From contig DAOUJI010000025.1 in NCBI GenBank assembly GCA_034422875.1, positions 1 through 7,061 of the forward strand: 7,061 nucleotides of DNA, in the 5' to 3' direction. Each line of letters opens with the position of its first letter. Positions within the stretch are counted from its first letter, which is position 1. Shown piece after piece: positions 1 to 6,216 of the stretch. Origin of the DNA: DAOUJI01 sp034422875 (lineage in GTDB: Bacteria > Chloroflexota > Dehalococcoidia > Lucifugimonadales > JAGWBF01). A program made the position numbers and the translations under genes. The notes under the pieces were generated by a model. It saw only the letters and a list, made by a program, of their open reading frames with translations. It was not told the DNA's origin and made no database searches.

Positions 1-392
1 AGGGAGTCTATTTCCCAGGTCCTGAGCTGAACTTCGCCGCCAACACAAACCAGGCAACAGGCAAAAGCGGCGCCGAGTTGGACGCGGCCTACCAGGAACG
101 GCATGGTGAGGAACCTACGTCCGCCTACATGCCCCACGCCTACGACGCGGCCACTCTATTGCTGTGGGCCATAGACAACACGGCGGTTGCGGAAGGGGAC
201 GAGCTCCGAATCGACCGGGGCAAGCTGCGTGAGACGTTGACTGGAGTCAGCGGCTTCAGCGGGATAATTGGGGCCTTATCGTGTGACGAGTTCGGAGACT
301 GCGGCACAGGCCGTGTTCACATCTCTCACCACACTGACTCCAGCGTCACGGTCCCTGAGGACCTGCCTGTGGTCTACAAGTTTGCTCCGTGA
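1..392 (+). CDS. ABC transporter substrate-binding protein, branched-chain amino acid type, 3' end only
   Basis: This is the C-terminal part (about 129 residues) of a solute-binding receptor; the start lies left of the window and the first whole codon is at position 3. The frame is open from the edge to a TGA stop. The visible text, beginning GVYFPGPEL, then YQERHGEEPTSAYMPHAYDA, a helix LLLWAID, a GFSGIIG turn and SCDEFGDCG, matches the closing lobe of the Peripla_BP_6 (LivJ/LivK-like) family. In that family an AYDA motif is followed by a GxxG turn and a D-x-x-G-D strand. The two cysteines of SCDEFGDC could form a small disulfide outside the membrane. Such proteins deliver amino acids, amides or other small solutes to an ABC permease; the ligand cannot be read from this fragment and no permease gene is visible. 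It converges on a second receptor of the same superfamily. The family call is solid, the substrate unknown. Confidence 0.85.
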   Translation, partial: GVYFPGPELNFAANTNQATGKSGAELDAAYQERHGEEPTSAYMPHAYDAATLLLWAIDNTAVAEGDELRIDRGKLRETLTGVSGFSGIIGALSCDEFGDCGTGRVHISHHTDSSVTVPEDLPVVYKFAP

Positions 393-412
393 GGGTGGCC
401 CCCACGGAGGAC

Positions 413-441
413 ATCGTCTAATCGAGCGGTATCGTCTAATC
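413..441. repeat. 11-bp direct repeat, two copies 18 bp apart
   Basis: The word ATCGTCTAATC occurs at 413-423 and again, exactly, at 431-441 in the spacer between the two convergent receptor genes. The 7 bases between the copies are GAGCGGT. Nothing else in this 137-bp spacer looks coding. It could be a small local duplication or a paired protein-binding site; no function can be assigned. Confidence 0.6.
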
Positions 442-471
442 CTGGGATGTTACGATTGACTGCATGGATCA

Positions 472-494
472 CCCTCTCCCGCCAGGGGCGAGGG
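472..494. repeat. G+C-rich imperfect palindrome between convergent genes
   Basis: CCCTC at 472-476 pairs with GAGGG at 490-494, and an inner CCC at 478-480 pairs with GGG at 485-487, giving an interrupted hairpin. It lies between the two convergent receptor genes, so it may help end transcription from both sides. There is no T-tract on either strand, so it is not a classical intrinsic terminator. It resembles the CCCTC/GAGGG palindrome at 6217-6249 downstream of another gene pair. Confidence 0.5.
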
Positions 495-529
495 GCCATT
501 AATTCCATCCAGACGCCCGGGCTCAGCGT

Positions 530-1777
530 TTACGGCGACTCGAATCTACCAGTGGACTTGATTTCTCCGCCCTCCACCTTCCATATCTCTATGGTTCCGG
601 CCACGTCACCGTTCTCGTCGAAGTCCACGGCGCCCGACGCTCCCTCGTAATTGACGTCTTCGTCGTCGGCTATGAGGGCAAGGGCCCGCATAATTCCCTC
701 GACCCCCGGACCCACGATCTCGCCGGGCGGGTTGGACACCGAGCGAAGCGCGTCCCGTATGGCCACCGGGTCAGTAACACTGCCCGCCTTGGCCGCTGCC
801 AGCGCAATGACCACTGTCGCATCGTAGCTCTCCGCGACGAACGCTTCAGACTGGGGTTCCACGTCGTAATAGTCGGCGTATGCTCCATAGAAGGCCCTGC
901 TTTGCTGCCGGTCGGGTGGAGAGCCGGGAGAGGTGCCCATCGAGCTCTCCAGCGCTTCCCAGCCTATGGCTTCCAAAAGCTCAACGTTCTTGCTTGCGTC
1001 TACAAGCAGGAATTTATCGAAGTAACCGCCGTCCAGGGCCTCCCGGACGTATGTCTGCGTGTCGGCTTCATGACTGATGGGTACCAGCGCCTGGGAGCCG
1101 CCCGCCTTCGCCCTCTCCAACTCAGGGATATAGGTGGACTTGCCGAGCTGGTGAGAGACCTTGGCAACCGTGCCTCCCAAGGCTGTGAACGTCTCCTCGA
1201 ACTGGTCGGCCAAGCCCTGGCCATAAGGGTCGTCTATGTGCATGACTCCCACACGGTCATATCCCACTTCCCAAGCCAGATTGGCGAGAACCACGCCTTG
1301 CATCCGGTCTGACACCGCCGTGCGAAATACGAAATCGTCGTCTTCCAGTTCAGTAATTGCAGGCGACGTGGCAGAGGGAGAAATTTGCGCTCGCTTACCA
1401 GGGACGTTCACAGATTCGGCTATCGCTATGGTCATGACGCTGGACGGGGGGCCTACGAAGGCTACCGGGCCATTCTCCTCCACGAGCTTACGGACGACTT
1501 GCACTCCATGGGCCTTGTCCAAACTCGTGTTTCGACTGATGACAACCACCGGGGAGCCGTTCACCCCGCCTGCAAGGTTGAAATGAGCTGCGGCAAGCGC
1601 CACCGCATTGTAGTGCGTGTTTTCGTAGGACTGAAAGTTGGAGAGATGTCCGATTATCAGCGGGTCCCCGCCTCCGGTTAAAGTCTCCCCGGAAGTGCAA
1701 GCTGCTCCGAACAGCGCCGCCGCCAGCATGACCGCCGACACCGCCCCACTTAAACCAAACTTCCCGGCGCTTCCCAT
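530..1777 (-). CDS. ABC-type solute-binding lipoprotein, branched-chain amino acid type (Peripla_BP_6)
   Basis: Complete 415-residue receptor. It has a lipoprotein signal peptide: Met-Gly-Ser-Ala-Gly-Lys, a hydrophobic stretch rich in Ala, Val and Leu, then FGAAC with the lipidated Cys at about residue 27, followed by a Thr/Ser/Gly linker. The mature part starts with LIIGHLSNFQSY and continues through AAAHFNLAGGVNG, a VAFVGPPSS loop, ISPSATSP, a VGVMHIDDPYGQG hinge strand and an ESYDATVV helix, all typical of type I periplasmic-binding folds of the LivJ kind. A longer reading from TTG at 1822 exists, but ATG at 1777 is preferred. It has a GAGGTGG ribosome site just upstream, begins directly with the signal peptide, and sits a sensible distance below the promoter at 1838-1866. 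It should be anchored outside the cytoplasmic membrane. No permease or ATPase lies next to it, so it may serve a transporter encoded elsewhere or act as a sensor; the ligand is unknown. It ends with TAA. Confidence 0.9.
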   Translation of the reverse strand: MGSAGKFGLSGAVSAVMLAAALFGAACTSGETLTGGGDPLIIGHLSNFQSYENTHYNAVALAAAHFNLAGGVNGSPVVVISRNTSLDKAHGVQVVRKLVEENGPVAFVGPPSSVMTIAIAESVNVPGKRAQISPSATSPAITELEDDDFVFRTAVSDRMQGVVLANLAWEVGYDRVGVMHIDDPYGQGLADQFEETFTALGGTVAKVSHQLGKSTYIPELERAKAGGSQALVPISHEADTQTYVREALDGGYFDKFLLVDASKNVELLEAIGWEALESSMGTSPGSPPDRQQSRAFYGAYADYYDVEPQSEAFVAESYDATVVIALAAAKAGSVTDPVAIRDALRSVSNPPGEIVGPGVEGIMRALALIADDEDVNYEGASGAVDFDENGDVAGTIEIWKVEGGEIKSTGRFESP

Positions 1778-1779
1778 TT

Positions 1780-1786
1780 CCACCTC
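1780..1786 (-). promoter_or_regulatory. Ribosome binding site fixing the lipoprotein start
   Basis: On the minus strand GAGGTGG lies two bases before ATG 1777, with its GAGG core five bases away. It supports this ATG over the in-frame TTG at 1822. Confidence 0.6.
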
Positions 1787-1837
1787 ACTCGGCCGACGGT
1801 CTGGCCACGTCGATATCAGCAACTAAAGACCGGCTCA

Positions 1838-1866
1838 AGTATATTCGTCGGGTCGTTGGACGCCAA
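1838..1866 (-). promoter_or_regulatory. Sigma70-like promoter of the solute-binding lipoprotein gene
   Basis: On the minus strand TTGGCG (complement of 1861-1866) is followed after exactly 17 bases by TATACT (complement of 1838-1843). These match four of six and five of six consensus bases. Transcription would begin near 1831, giving a leader of roughly 50 bases before ATG 1777. The gene is therefore probably transcribed separately from the peptidase gene upstream, although no terminator is visible between them. Confidence 0.5.
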
Positions 1867-1943
1867 GAAACCTGGACAGGCAAGTTGTCGTAAAAACCCG
1901 TGGAAGGAAACGCTGTGACGACGTAATGGTCGATGCCCGATGC

Positions 1944-3440
1944 CTAGCCGTCCGTCCGCCTGCCCTTTCCCAGCCTCAGAACGGAGCGCAACCCACGGCC
2001 CAGACTTCGCCCACCCCATCGAAACCTCATAGCCAAAAAGGGACTCCCCATCAGAGCTACGATTACAAGGTCAACGGGCAACGCGGAACTTGCAGCTACA
2101 GGGGCGCCGCACCCTGAGGAGGTCCGCCGTGGCTCTTCCGCCGCCGGGGGCTGTGTCGCCTCCGGCATTGGGGTCGACAGGGAGGGCTGGTCGGACGGTT
2201 CGCTTGGGGGCTCGTCAGGAGGGCCAATCTCCTCCTGGCCAGACCCTGTGGCCTCGCCGGAGACGGGTGGGTCCACCCCGCTGGCTTCCTCCATCCTCTC
2301 CAGTTCCTCAGGAGACGGCAGAGGGTCAAGGCCGATAGCCAACCGCCATTCCGAGTCCAGTCCGTACTGGTCGAACCCGTATACATTCATGAGGGCTTCA
2401 TCCGCCGTGTCCCCCTGCCTGAATCGGGACATCAACTCCGCCATCTTCTCTTCACCGAACCGGGCGATTAGATAGCTGACCACCGACTTGCCGTGCCCAT
2501 AGCCGATGAGTATGTCTTCAGGTTCTCCACCTAAGTACTGCAGGTGCCACAGGGGCTTGAGTCTGCGGGTATACACCGCATAGGCCAAGGCCCTATCGTA
2601 CTCCGGCGTCTGGTCTACATTGCCGTACTCGGCCAGCCCTTCATTCAGCCAGGCGGGAACGGCATTGCCGAACTGACCGGCGGCTTCTCCTACGAGGATA
2701 TGCACGAACTCGTGGGAGGCGATTCCCGTCACCGTCTCGGTGGAACTCAGCAACACCACCACTCGCTCATCGGACCAAGCCTGCCCCTGGGTCTGCAACT
2801 CTTCTCTTACAGCTTGGGAACGGAACGGAAGCGCCCTCGACATATCGCGGTAGTTGCTGTAGGACACGATGCGGACGGGCTCGGTGGGCTCTATGCCCAG
2901 GACAGGCCCCATGACGTCCAAGGTCTGCTGCGCGGCGTCCAGTACGGTCTGCGCCCGTTTCTCTACAAATTCCCCGTAGTAGTAGATGGTCAGAATTCCT
3001 TGGGTAATGGACTTCCAGTCCAGGCTTTCATCAAGATAGAGGTGCTCCCGCTCATCGGACGTAAAGGTGCGCCCCGCCCGGTCTCGGATTTCATAATGGT
3101 ACTTGATGACGGTTCCAGGAGGACGATAACCGGCGGAACTCAGGTCCATGACGTATTCGCCATCGACCAACTGGCCAGGGTCCAGGTCCAGGTATCCGTA
3201 TGCGCTTCTGCCGGTCGTCTTGGTCTTGAGAAATACGCGAATCTCGTCAATGGGATCGGGGCTGGAGGCGCTGAGGTTGAACACTACTCTGTCAGGAAAG
3301 TCGGTCGTGACTTCTTCGGAAACGAGTTTGATGCCCGGTTCCTGGGCGAACGCCCCGGAGACGGCGAACATGGAGACCCCCAACAGAGACAAGGCCAGCA
3401 GCAGCAGAGCTATTCGAGTCATCATCACAAAAGGCCCCAT
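1944..3440 (-). CDS. Secreted, C-terminally membrane-anchored zinc metallopeptidase (peptidase MA-like)
   Basis: A 498-residue protein. Residues 1-32 form a cleavable signal peptide: Arg9, then a leucine-rich core ending GAFA, with cleavage expected before Gln33. Residues about 35-135 look like an all-beta domain, with alternating hydrophobic strands such as RVVFNLSASS and VIKYHYEIRD. The catalytic part carries HEFVH at 243-247 (two zinc ligands and the general-base Glu) and WLNEGLAEY at 264-272. Glu267 is the likely third zinc ligand, as in gluzincins of the peptidase MA-like family. A Pro/Glu/Ser-rich linker (about 375-440) leads to one membrane helix (about 454-472) and a short Arg/Lys-rich tail, so the enzyme should face outwards on a stalk. 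The substrate is unknown. ATG 3440 has GGAGG only two bases upstream, which is unusually close. In-frame GTG 3428 and ATG 3425 would still keep the signal peptide, so the exact start is less certain than the gene. It ends with TAG. Confidence 0.85.
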   Translation of the reverse strand: MGPFVMMTRIALLLLALSLLGVSMFAVSGAFAQEPGIKLVSEEVTTDFPDRVVFNLSASSPDPIDEIRVFLKTKTTGRSAYGYLDLDPGQLVDGEYVMDLSSAGYRPPGTVIKYHYEIRDRAGRTFTSDEREHLYLDESLDWKSITQGILTIYYYGEFVEKRAQTVLDAAQQTLDVMGPVLGIEPTEPVRIVSYSNYRDMSRALPFRSQAVREELQTQGQAWSDERVVVLLSSTETVTGIASHEFVHILVGEAAGQFGNAVPAWLNEGLAEYGNVDQTPEYDRALAYAVYTRRLKPLWHLQYLGGEPEDILIGYGHGKSVVSYLIARFGEEKMAELMSRFRQGDTADEALMNVYGFDQYGLDSEWRLAIGLDPLPSPEELERMEEASGVDPPVSGEATGSGQEEIGPPDEPPSEPSDQPSLSTPMPEATQPPAAEEPRRTSSGCGAPVAASSALPVDLVIVALMGSPFLAMRFRWGGRSLGRGLRSVLRLGKGRRTDG

Positions 3441-3453
3441 ATCCTCCCATGCG

Positions 3454-3482
3454 ATTTTATCCTGTCAGGGCTTAGGTGTCCA
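3454..3482 (-). promoter_or_regulatory. Sigma70-like promoter of the metallopeptidase gene
   Basis: On the minus strand TGGACA (complement of 3477-3482) and TAAAAT (complement of 3454-3459) are separated by exactly 17 bases, each matching five of six consensus positions. The predicted start of transcription is near 3447, right at the GGAGG ribosome site, so the leader before ATG 3440 would be only about seven bases. Confidence 0.5.
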
Positions 3483-3537
3483 AACTCAGCCCATCATACT
3501 TTGCTACGCCCACGACGCCGACATGGATTGAATAGTG

Positions 3538-3563
3538 GGGCCGGGCCTGGTCTTGGCCGGTCC
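3538..3563 (+). other. Hairpin in the glmS leader
   Basis: GGGCCGG, a bulged G and CC pair with GGCCGGTCC around a seven-base loop TGGTCTT, giving about nine base pairs including one G-T. It ends 47 bases before the glmS start codon. It has no following T-tract, so it is not an intrinsic terminator. It could shape the glmS leader or be an operator in the divergent spacer. It does not resemble the glmS ribozyme. Confidence 0.4.
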
Positions 3564-3598
3564 ATGCGGTGGATTTGGAGGATTCGGTGTAATACACT

Positions 3599-3604
3599 AG
3601 GCGG
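3599..3604 (+). promoter_or_regulatory. Ribosome binding site of glmS
   Basis: AGGCGG lies six bases before ATG 3611, a one-mismatch Shine-Dalgarno at good spacing. It agrees with the MCGIIGYIG amino terminus expected for GlmS. No convincing promoter was seen for glmS in the 170-bp divergent spacer. Confidence 0.55.
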
Positions 3605-3610
3605 CATAAC

Positions 3611-5455
3611 ATGTGCGGCATCATTGGCTACATAGGAAGCAGAGAAGCCTGGCCTATCGTGTACTCGGGTCTCCAGCAGCTGGAGTACCGGGGCTACGAC
3701 AGCGCGGGAATCGCTCTCGTCAACCCCGACGGCATAGAGGTGCACAAGTCCGCGGGAAAGGTCCGCGACCTGGCGCCTGAAGGGGGCCGCATCTGGCCCC
3801 AGGGCAGGCTGGGCATCGGCCACACCCGTTGGGCGACCCATGGCAAGCCGTCCCACAGCAATGCCCATCCGCATACCGACTGCAACGGCTCTGTGGCGGT
3901 CGTCCACAACGGTATCGTGGAGAACTATATCGACCTGAAGAATGATTTGATTGCCAAGGGCCACGTCTTCACTTCGGAAACCGACAGCGAGGTAATCCCT
4001 CACCTGATTGAAGAGGGCATGAAGTCTGACCTCTCGTTCCTGGACGCGTTTCTATGGGCAGGCTCGCAACTGGAAGGTTCCCAGGCCATCGTTTCCGCAT
4101 GCAACAACGGGCCTCAGAGGCAGTTGCTGGCCCTGCGTTTGGGCAACGCCGGCGGCATCACTGTGGGGGTCCGTCCCGGCGAGGCCATGGTGAGCAGCGA
4201 CCTCCAGGGAATGGTCTCGTTTACCGAACGAGTCACCTTTTTAGAAGACGGGGAAACGGCCATAGTGACTGAGGAGACGATCAGGTTCCTGGACAAATCC
4301 GGCCAGGTTGTGGACAAGACCCCGCTCCTGATTGCACCTGCGTCGGGGTTGGTGGACAAAGAAGGCTACCGCCATTACATGCTCAAGGAAATCATGGAAC
4401 AGCCGACGGCGACGGCAGGCTCCATGCGAGAACGCATTGACTTTGCCGACAACCGGGTCATACTTCCGGGATTTCACTTGAGCGACAACGAAGTCAAGGA
4501 CCTGAATCGAGTTGTGTTGTTGGGATGCGGCACCAGCCTTCACGCTGGCATGGTTGGCAGGAGTCTCATCGAGGAGTTGACCGGTCTGCCCGCCGAGGTG
4601 GATAGCTCATCGGAATTCCGCTATCGGAATTTCCACATGGATGACCGCACACTGGTCGTCGCAATCACACAATCAGGGGAGACCGCCGACACACTTGCGG
4701 CCATGTCCGCGGTTAGGGAAAGAGGCGGCCGTTTGGTGGCATTGTCCAACGTAGAGGGCAGCCAGGCCACGAGAACGGCCGAATCGACCCTGTACCTGCG
4801 TTCCGGGATCGAGATAGGCGTGGCCAGCACAAAGACCTTTATGTCATCCCTGGTGACGTTGGAGCTTCTGTCACTATACCTGGGGCAAGTGCGCGGACAC
4901 CTTGGGCCGCGCCGTTTAGAAGAGGCAGTCAAGGCCCTTGCCCGAATGCCCAACCTCGTGGGCCGCATCGTTGGACAGCAGCACGCTTATGAACGACTGG
5001 CCCGCAGACTTCATCAGAAGGAGCACTTCCTCTACATGGGCAGAGGGATAACTTACCCCATAGCCCTGGAGGGGGCGCTGAAGCTGAAGGAGATCAGCTA
5101 CATACACGCTGAAGGGTACGCCGCTGGGGAGATGAAGCACGGCCCTATCGCTCTCATCGATGAGACCATGCCGGTGGTCGCCATAGCTCCGCAGGGTTCG
5201 ACCTACTCCAAGATGTCGGGCAACATCAAGGAAGCAAGGGCCAGGGATGCGATGGTCATAGCTATAGTCACCGAGGGGGACGAGGAGTTGGCGTCCGAAG
5301 TGGACGAGGTCCTGTACATACCCCAATGCCCCGAGATGCTGACCCCCATCCTTGCCGTGGCGCCGCTGCAACTCCTGGCCTACCACATTGCGATCAGGCG
5401 CGGTTGCGACGTGGACCAGCCCCGCAACCTGGCCAAGTCGGTGACGGTCGAGTAG
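3611..5455 (+). CDS. glmS: Glutamine--fructose-6-phosphate aminotransferase (isomerizing)
   Basis: Complete 614-residue enzyme that makes glucosamine-6-phosphate from fructose-6-phosphate and glutamine, the first step towards UDP-N-acetylglucosamine for the cell envelope; cytoplasmic. The N-terminal glutaminase (class II amidotransferase) domain starts with Met-Cys2, the nucleophile exposed after Met removal. It has EYRGYDSAG, HTRWATHG with Arg73, HNGIVENY with Asn100-Gly101, and SETDSEV with Asp125. Two SIS sugar-isomerase domains follow. The first (about 290-420) has GCGTSLHAG, TQSGETADT and STKTF. The second (about 460-600) has the KLKEISYIHAEGY and GEMKHGP motifs. Glu494, His510 and the C-terminal Lys609 in PRNLAKSVTVE correspond to catalytic residues of the E. 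coli enzyme. Length and every motif are normal, so it should be active. It lies 58 bp upstream of the redox gene on the same strand, and limited co-transcription is possible. It ends with TAG. Confidence 0.98.
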   Translation: MCGIIGYIGSREAWPIVYSGLQQLEYRGYDSAGIALVNPDGIEVHKSAGKVRDLAPEGGRIWPQGRLGIGHTRWATHGKPSHSNAHPHTDCNGSVAVVHNGIVENYIDLKNDLIAKGHVFTSETDSEVIPHLIEEGMKSDLSFLDAFLWAGSQLEGSQAIVSACNNGPQRQLLALRLGNAGGITVGVRPGEAMVSSDLQGMVSFTERVTFLEDGETAIVTEETIRFLDKSGQVVDKTPLLIAPASGLVDKEGYRHYMLKEIMEQPTATAGSMRERIDFADNRVILPGFHLSDNEVKDLNRVVLLGCGTSLHAGMVGRSLIEELTGLPAEVDSSSEFRYRNFHMDDRTLVVAITQSGETADTLAAMSAVRERGGRLVALSNVEGSQATRTAESTLYLRSGIEIGVASTKTFMSSLVTLELLSLYLGQVRGHLGPRRLEEAVKALARMPNLVGRIVGQQHAYERLARRLHQKEHFLYMGRGITYPIALEGALKLKEISYIHAEGYAAGEMKHGPIALIDETMPVVAIAPQGSTYSKMSGNIKEARARDAMVIAIVTEGDEELASEVDEVLYIPQCPEMLTPILAVAPLQLLAYHIAIRRGCDVDQPRNLAKSVTVE

Positions 5456-5458
5456 CCG

Positions 5459-5487
5459 TTGCTTCCCGGTCCAGGCGGGCGTATCAT
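5459..5487 (+). promoter_or_regulatory. Possible promoter for the selenoprotein gene
   Basis: TTGCTT (5459-5464) and TATCAT (5482-5487) are 17 bases apart, matching three of six and five of six consensus bases. Transcription would start near 5494, leaving a leader of about 20 bases that contains the ribosome site. The -35 is weak, so read-through from glmS is an equally good explanation for expression. Confidence 0.3.
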
Positions 5488-5503
5488 TGCCCAATCCCCC
5501 AAT

Positions 5504-5508
5504 GGAGG
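5504..5508 (+). promoter_or_regulatory. Ribosome binding site fixing the GTG 5514 start
   Basis: A perfect GGAGG lies five bases before GTG 5514. ATG 5502, in the same frame, has no ribosome site, and neither does GTG 5634 downstream of the internal TGA. This places translation initiation upstream of the TGA, as expected if the TGA is read through. Confidence 0.7.
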
Positions 5509-5513
5509 CCCCT

Positions 5514-6137
5514 GTGTCCGCTTCACACAACGGCGACCCTCTCAAGGTCATAATCTGGTACGACTACGTCTGACCCTGGTGCTACATCGGCCTGGACCGG
5601 GTCGACAAGCTGGCGTCTGAATACGACATAGCCGTGGAGGGCAGGGCCTACCTGCTCCGTCCCGACACTCCTCCGGAAGGCATCCCACGCCAACCAAGCC
5701 CCGACGGGTCGCACCTGTTGTCCGAACCCCTCCGAAGTCACGCTGAAGAGGCCGGGCTGGTGATGAGGAGGGCGCCGAAGACTTCATACACCGTATATGC
5801 TTTGGAAGCCACCGAACACGCTCAGCAACTGGGACTGTTCGACCCGTTCCACAGGGCAGCGTATAAAGCGTATTGGGAGCACGGGAGAGATCTGGGAGAC
5901 ATGGACGTGATTCGAAACCTGGCCCTCGAGTGTGGAATGGACTGGGGCGACCTCTCGGGAAAGCTGGAGTCCGGTTACTACCGTGAGACTGTGCTAAGCC
6001 AGTACCGGGAGGCCATGGACCTGGGGGTCAGAGGGATACCAGCTTTCATCGTGGGCAACCAGCTGTTCACAGGCGCACAGCCCTACGAGATATTCAAGCT
6101 GGCGGTGGCAAGGGCCCGAGAGACCATGGGCAGATAG
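5514..6137 (+). CDS. DsbA/FrnE-like thioredoxin-fold oxidoreductase with UGA-encoded selenocysteine (UPWC)
   Basis: Read through one in-frame TGA, this frame gives 207 residues, about the normal length for FrnE-like DsbA-family proteins. The N terminus MSASHNGDPLKVIIWYDYV supplies the first thioredoxin-fold strand. Residue 20 is the TGA codon, followed by PWCYIGLDRVDK, where the family has CPWCYIG. The TGA thus replaces exactly the first, nucleophilic cysteine of CxxC, and Cys23 remains. The rest is intact: YLLRPDTPPEG (about 46-56), a helical insert, and VRGIPAFIVGNQLFTGAQP (about 172-190), with the cis-proline at Pro176 opposite the active site. No signal peptide or membrane helix is present, so it should be cytoplasmic. 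Its role is inferred to be thiol-disulfide exchange or peroxide-related redox chemistry, and the substrate is unknown. A gene caller would start at GTG 5634, losing the first strand and the active site. Alternatives are a fresh nonsense mutation or a sequencing error changing TGC or TGT to TGA. It ends with TAG and converges on the TPR gene. Confidence 0.82.
5571..5573 (+). other. Recoded TGA, predicted selenocysteine codon
   Basis: This TGA sits in the first cysteine position of a CPWC motif and is the only in-frame interruption of the gene. The partial receptor gene at the left edge ends with an ordinary TGA after a natural C terminus, and TGG encodes Trp throughout. A genome-wide reassignment of TGA is therefore unlikely, and site-specific recoding fits better. 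Confidence 0.75.
5581..5610 (+). promoter_or_regulatory. Candidate bacterial SECIS stem-loop
   Basis: The upper stem pairs TCGGCCT (5587-5593) with GGGTCGA (5599-5605): seven pairs, two of them G-U. It closes a five-base loop GGACC (5594-5598). Below an ACA/CA internal loop, GCT (5581-5583) pairs with AGC (5608-5610). The loop begins 20 bases after the TGA and opens with G. Both fit the accepted bacterial SECIS description (loop 16-37 bases from UGA, small loop, G among its first two bases). It lacks the GU pair seen in the E. coli fdhF loop. A competing three-pair fold (CGG/CCG around CCTGGA) is weaker. Confidence 0.65.
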
Positions 6138-6150
6138 GCTGGGAAACGCC

Positions 6151-6181
6151 CCCATCCTACCCTCCCCCCCTTGGGGGAAGG
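6151..6181. repeat. C-tract/G-tract palindrome at gene end
   Basis: CCTCCCCC (6161-6168) pairs with GGGGGAAGG (6173-6181) around loop CCTT, with one bulged A. It is preceded by CCCCATCCTA at 6151-6160. It begins 13 bases after the stop of the redox gene and may act as a transcription barrier, but no T-tract follows. The sequence style matches short intergenic repeats seen at gene ends in many bacterial genomes; copy number cannot be judged from one window. Confidence 0.5.
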
Positions 6182-6216
6182 AACAGACACCCATCAGAGT
6201 GGGAAAGACAACTGCT

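Noticed and set aside
393..650. Read-through extension of the left-edge receptor past its TGA
   Set aside because: The frame stays open to 650 by chance, but the receptor already ends at a natural C terminus and the extension would overlap the end of the opposite receptor gene.
3441..3610. glmS ribozyme in the leader
   Set aside because: The shared spacer is only 170 bp. I could not recognise the conserved glmS ribozyme core, and only one simple hairpin is present.
2544..3635. Long plus-strand open frame opposite the metallopeptidase
   Set aside because: It is antisense to a gene with signal peptide, HExxH motif and anchor. Its translation is low-complexity with many Gly, His and Gln and shows no domain, and it also overlaps the start of glmS in another frame.
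5485..5504. CATTG/CAATG inverted repeat between glmS and the redox gene as a terminator
   Set aside because: It has only five A+T-rich pairs, a ten-base loop and no T-tract, too weak to call.
4916..5551. Minus-strand open frame opposite the end of glmS
   Set aside because: It is a mirror of a strongly coding, fully conserved glmS region and has no recognisable motif of its own.
5571..5573. Genetic-code reassignment (TGA as Trp or Gly) as the explanation of the in-frame TGA
   Set aside because: The aligned family residue is Cys, not Trp or Gly. No other confident gene in the window contains an internal TGA, and the receptor gene at the left edge ends naturally at a TGA.
5514..5573. Pseudogene or frameshift explanation for the redox gene
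   Set aside because: No frame change is needed, the rest of the gene is undamaged, and the single stop falls precisely on the catalytic cysteine with a hairpin behind it. A recent point mutation or sequencing error cannot be fully excluded without reads or homologs.
5634..6137. Shorter 167-residue gene starting at GTG 5634
   Set aside because: There is no ribosome site before it, and the product would lack the first thioredoxin strand and the whole active site, although the upstream frame clearly encodes them.
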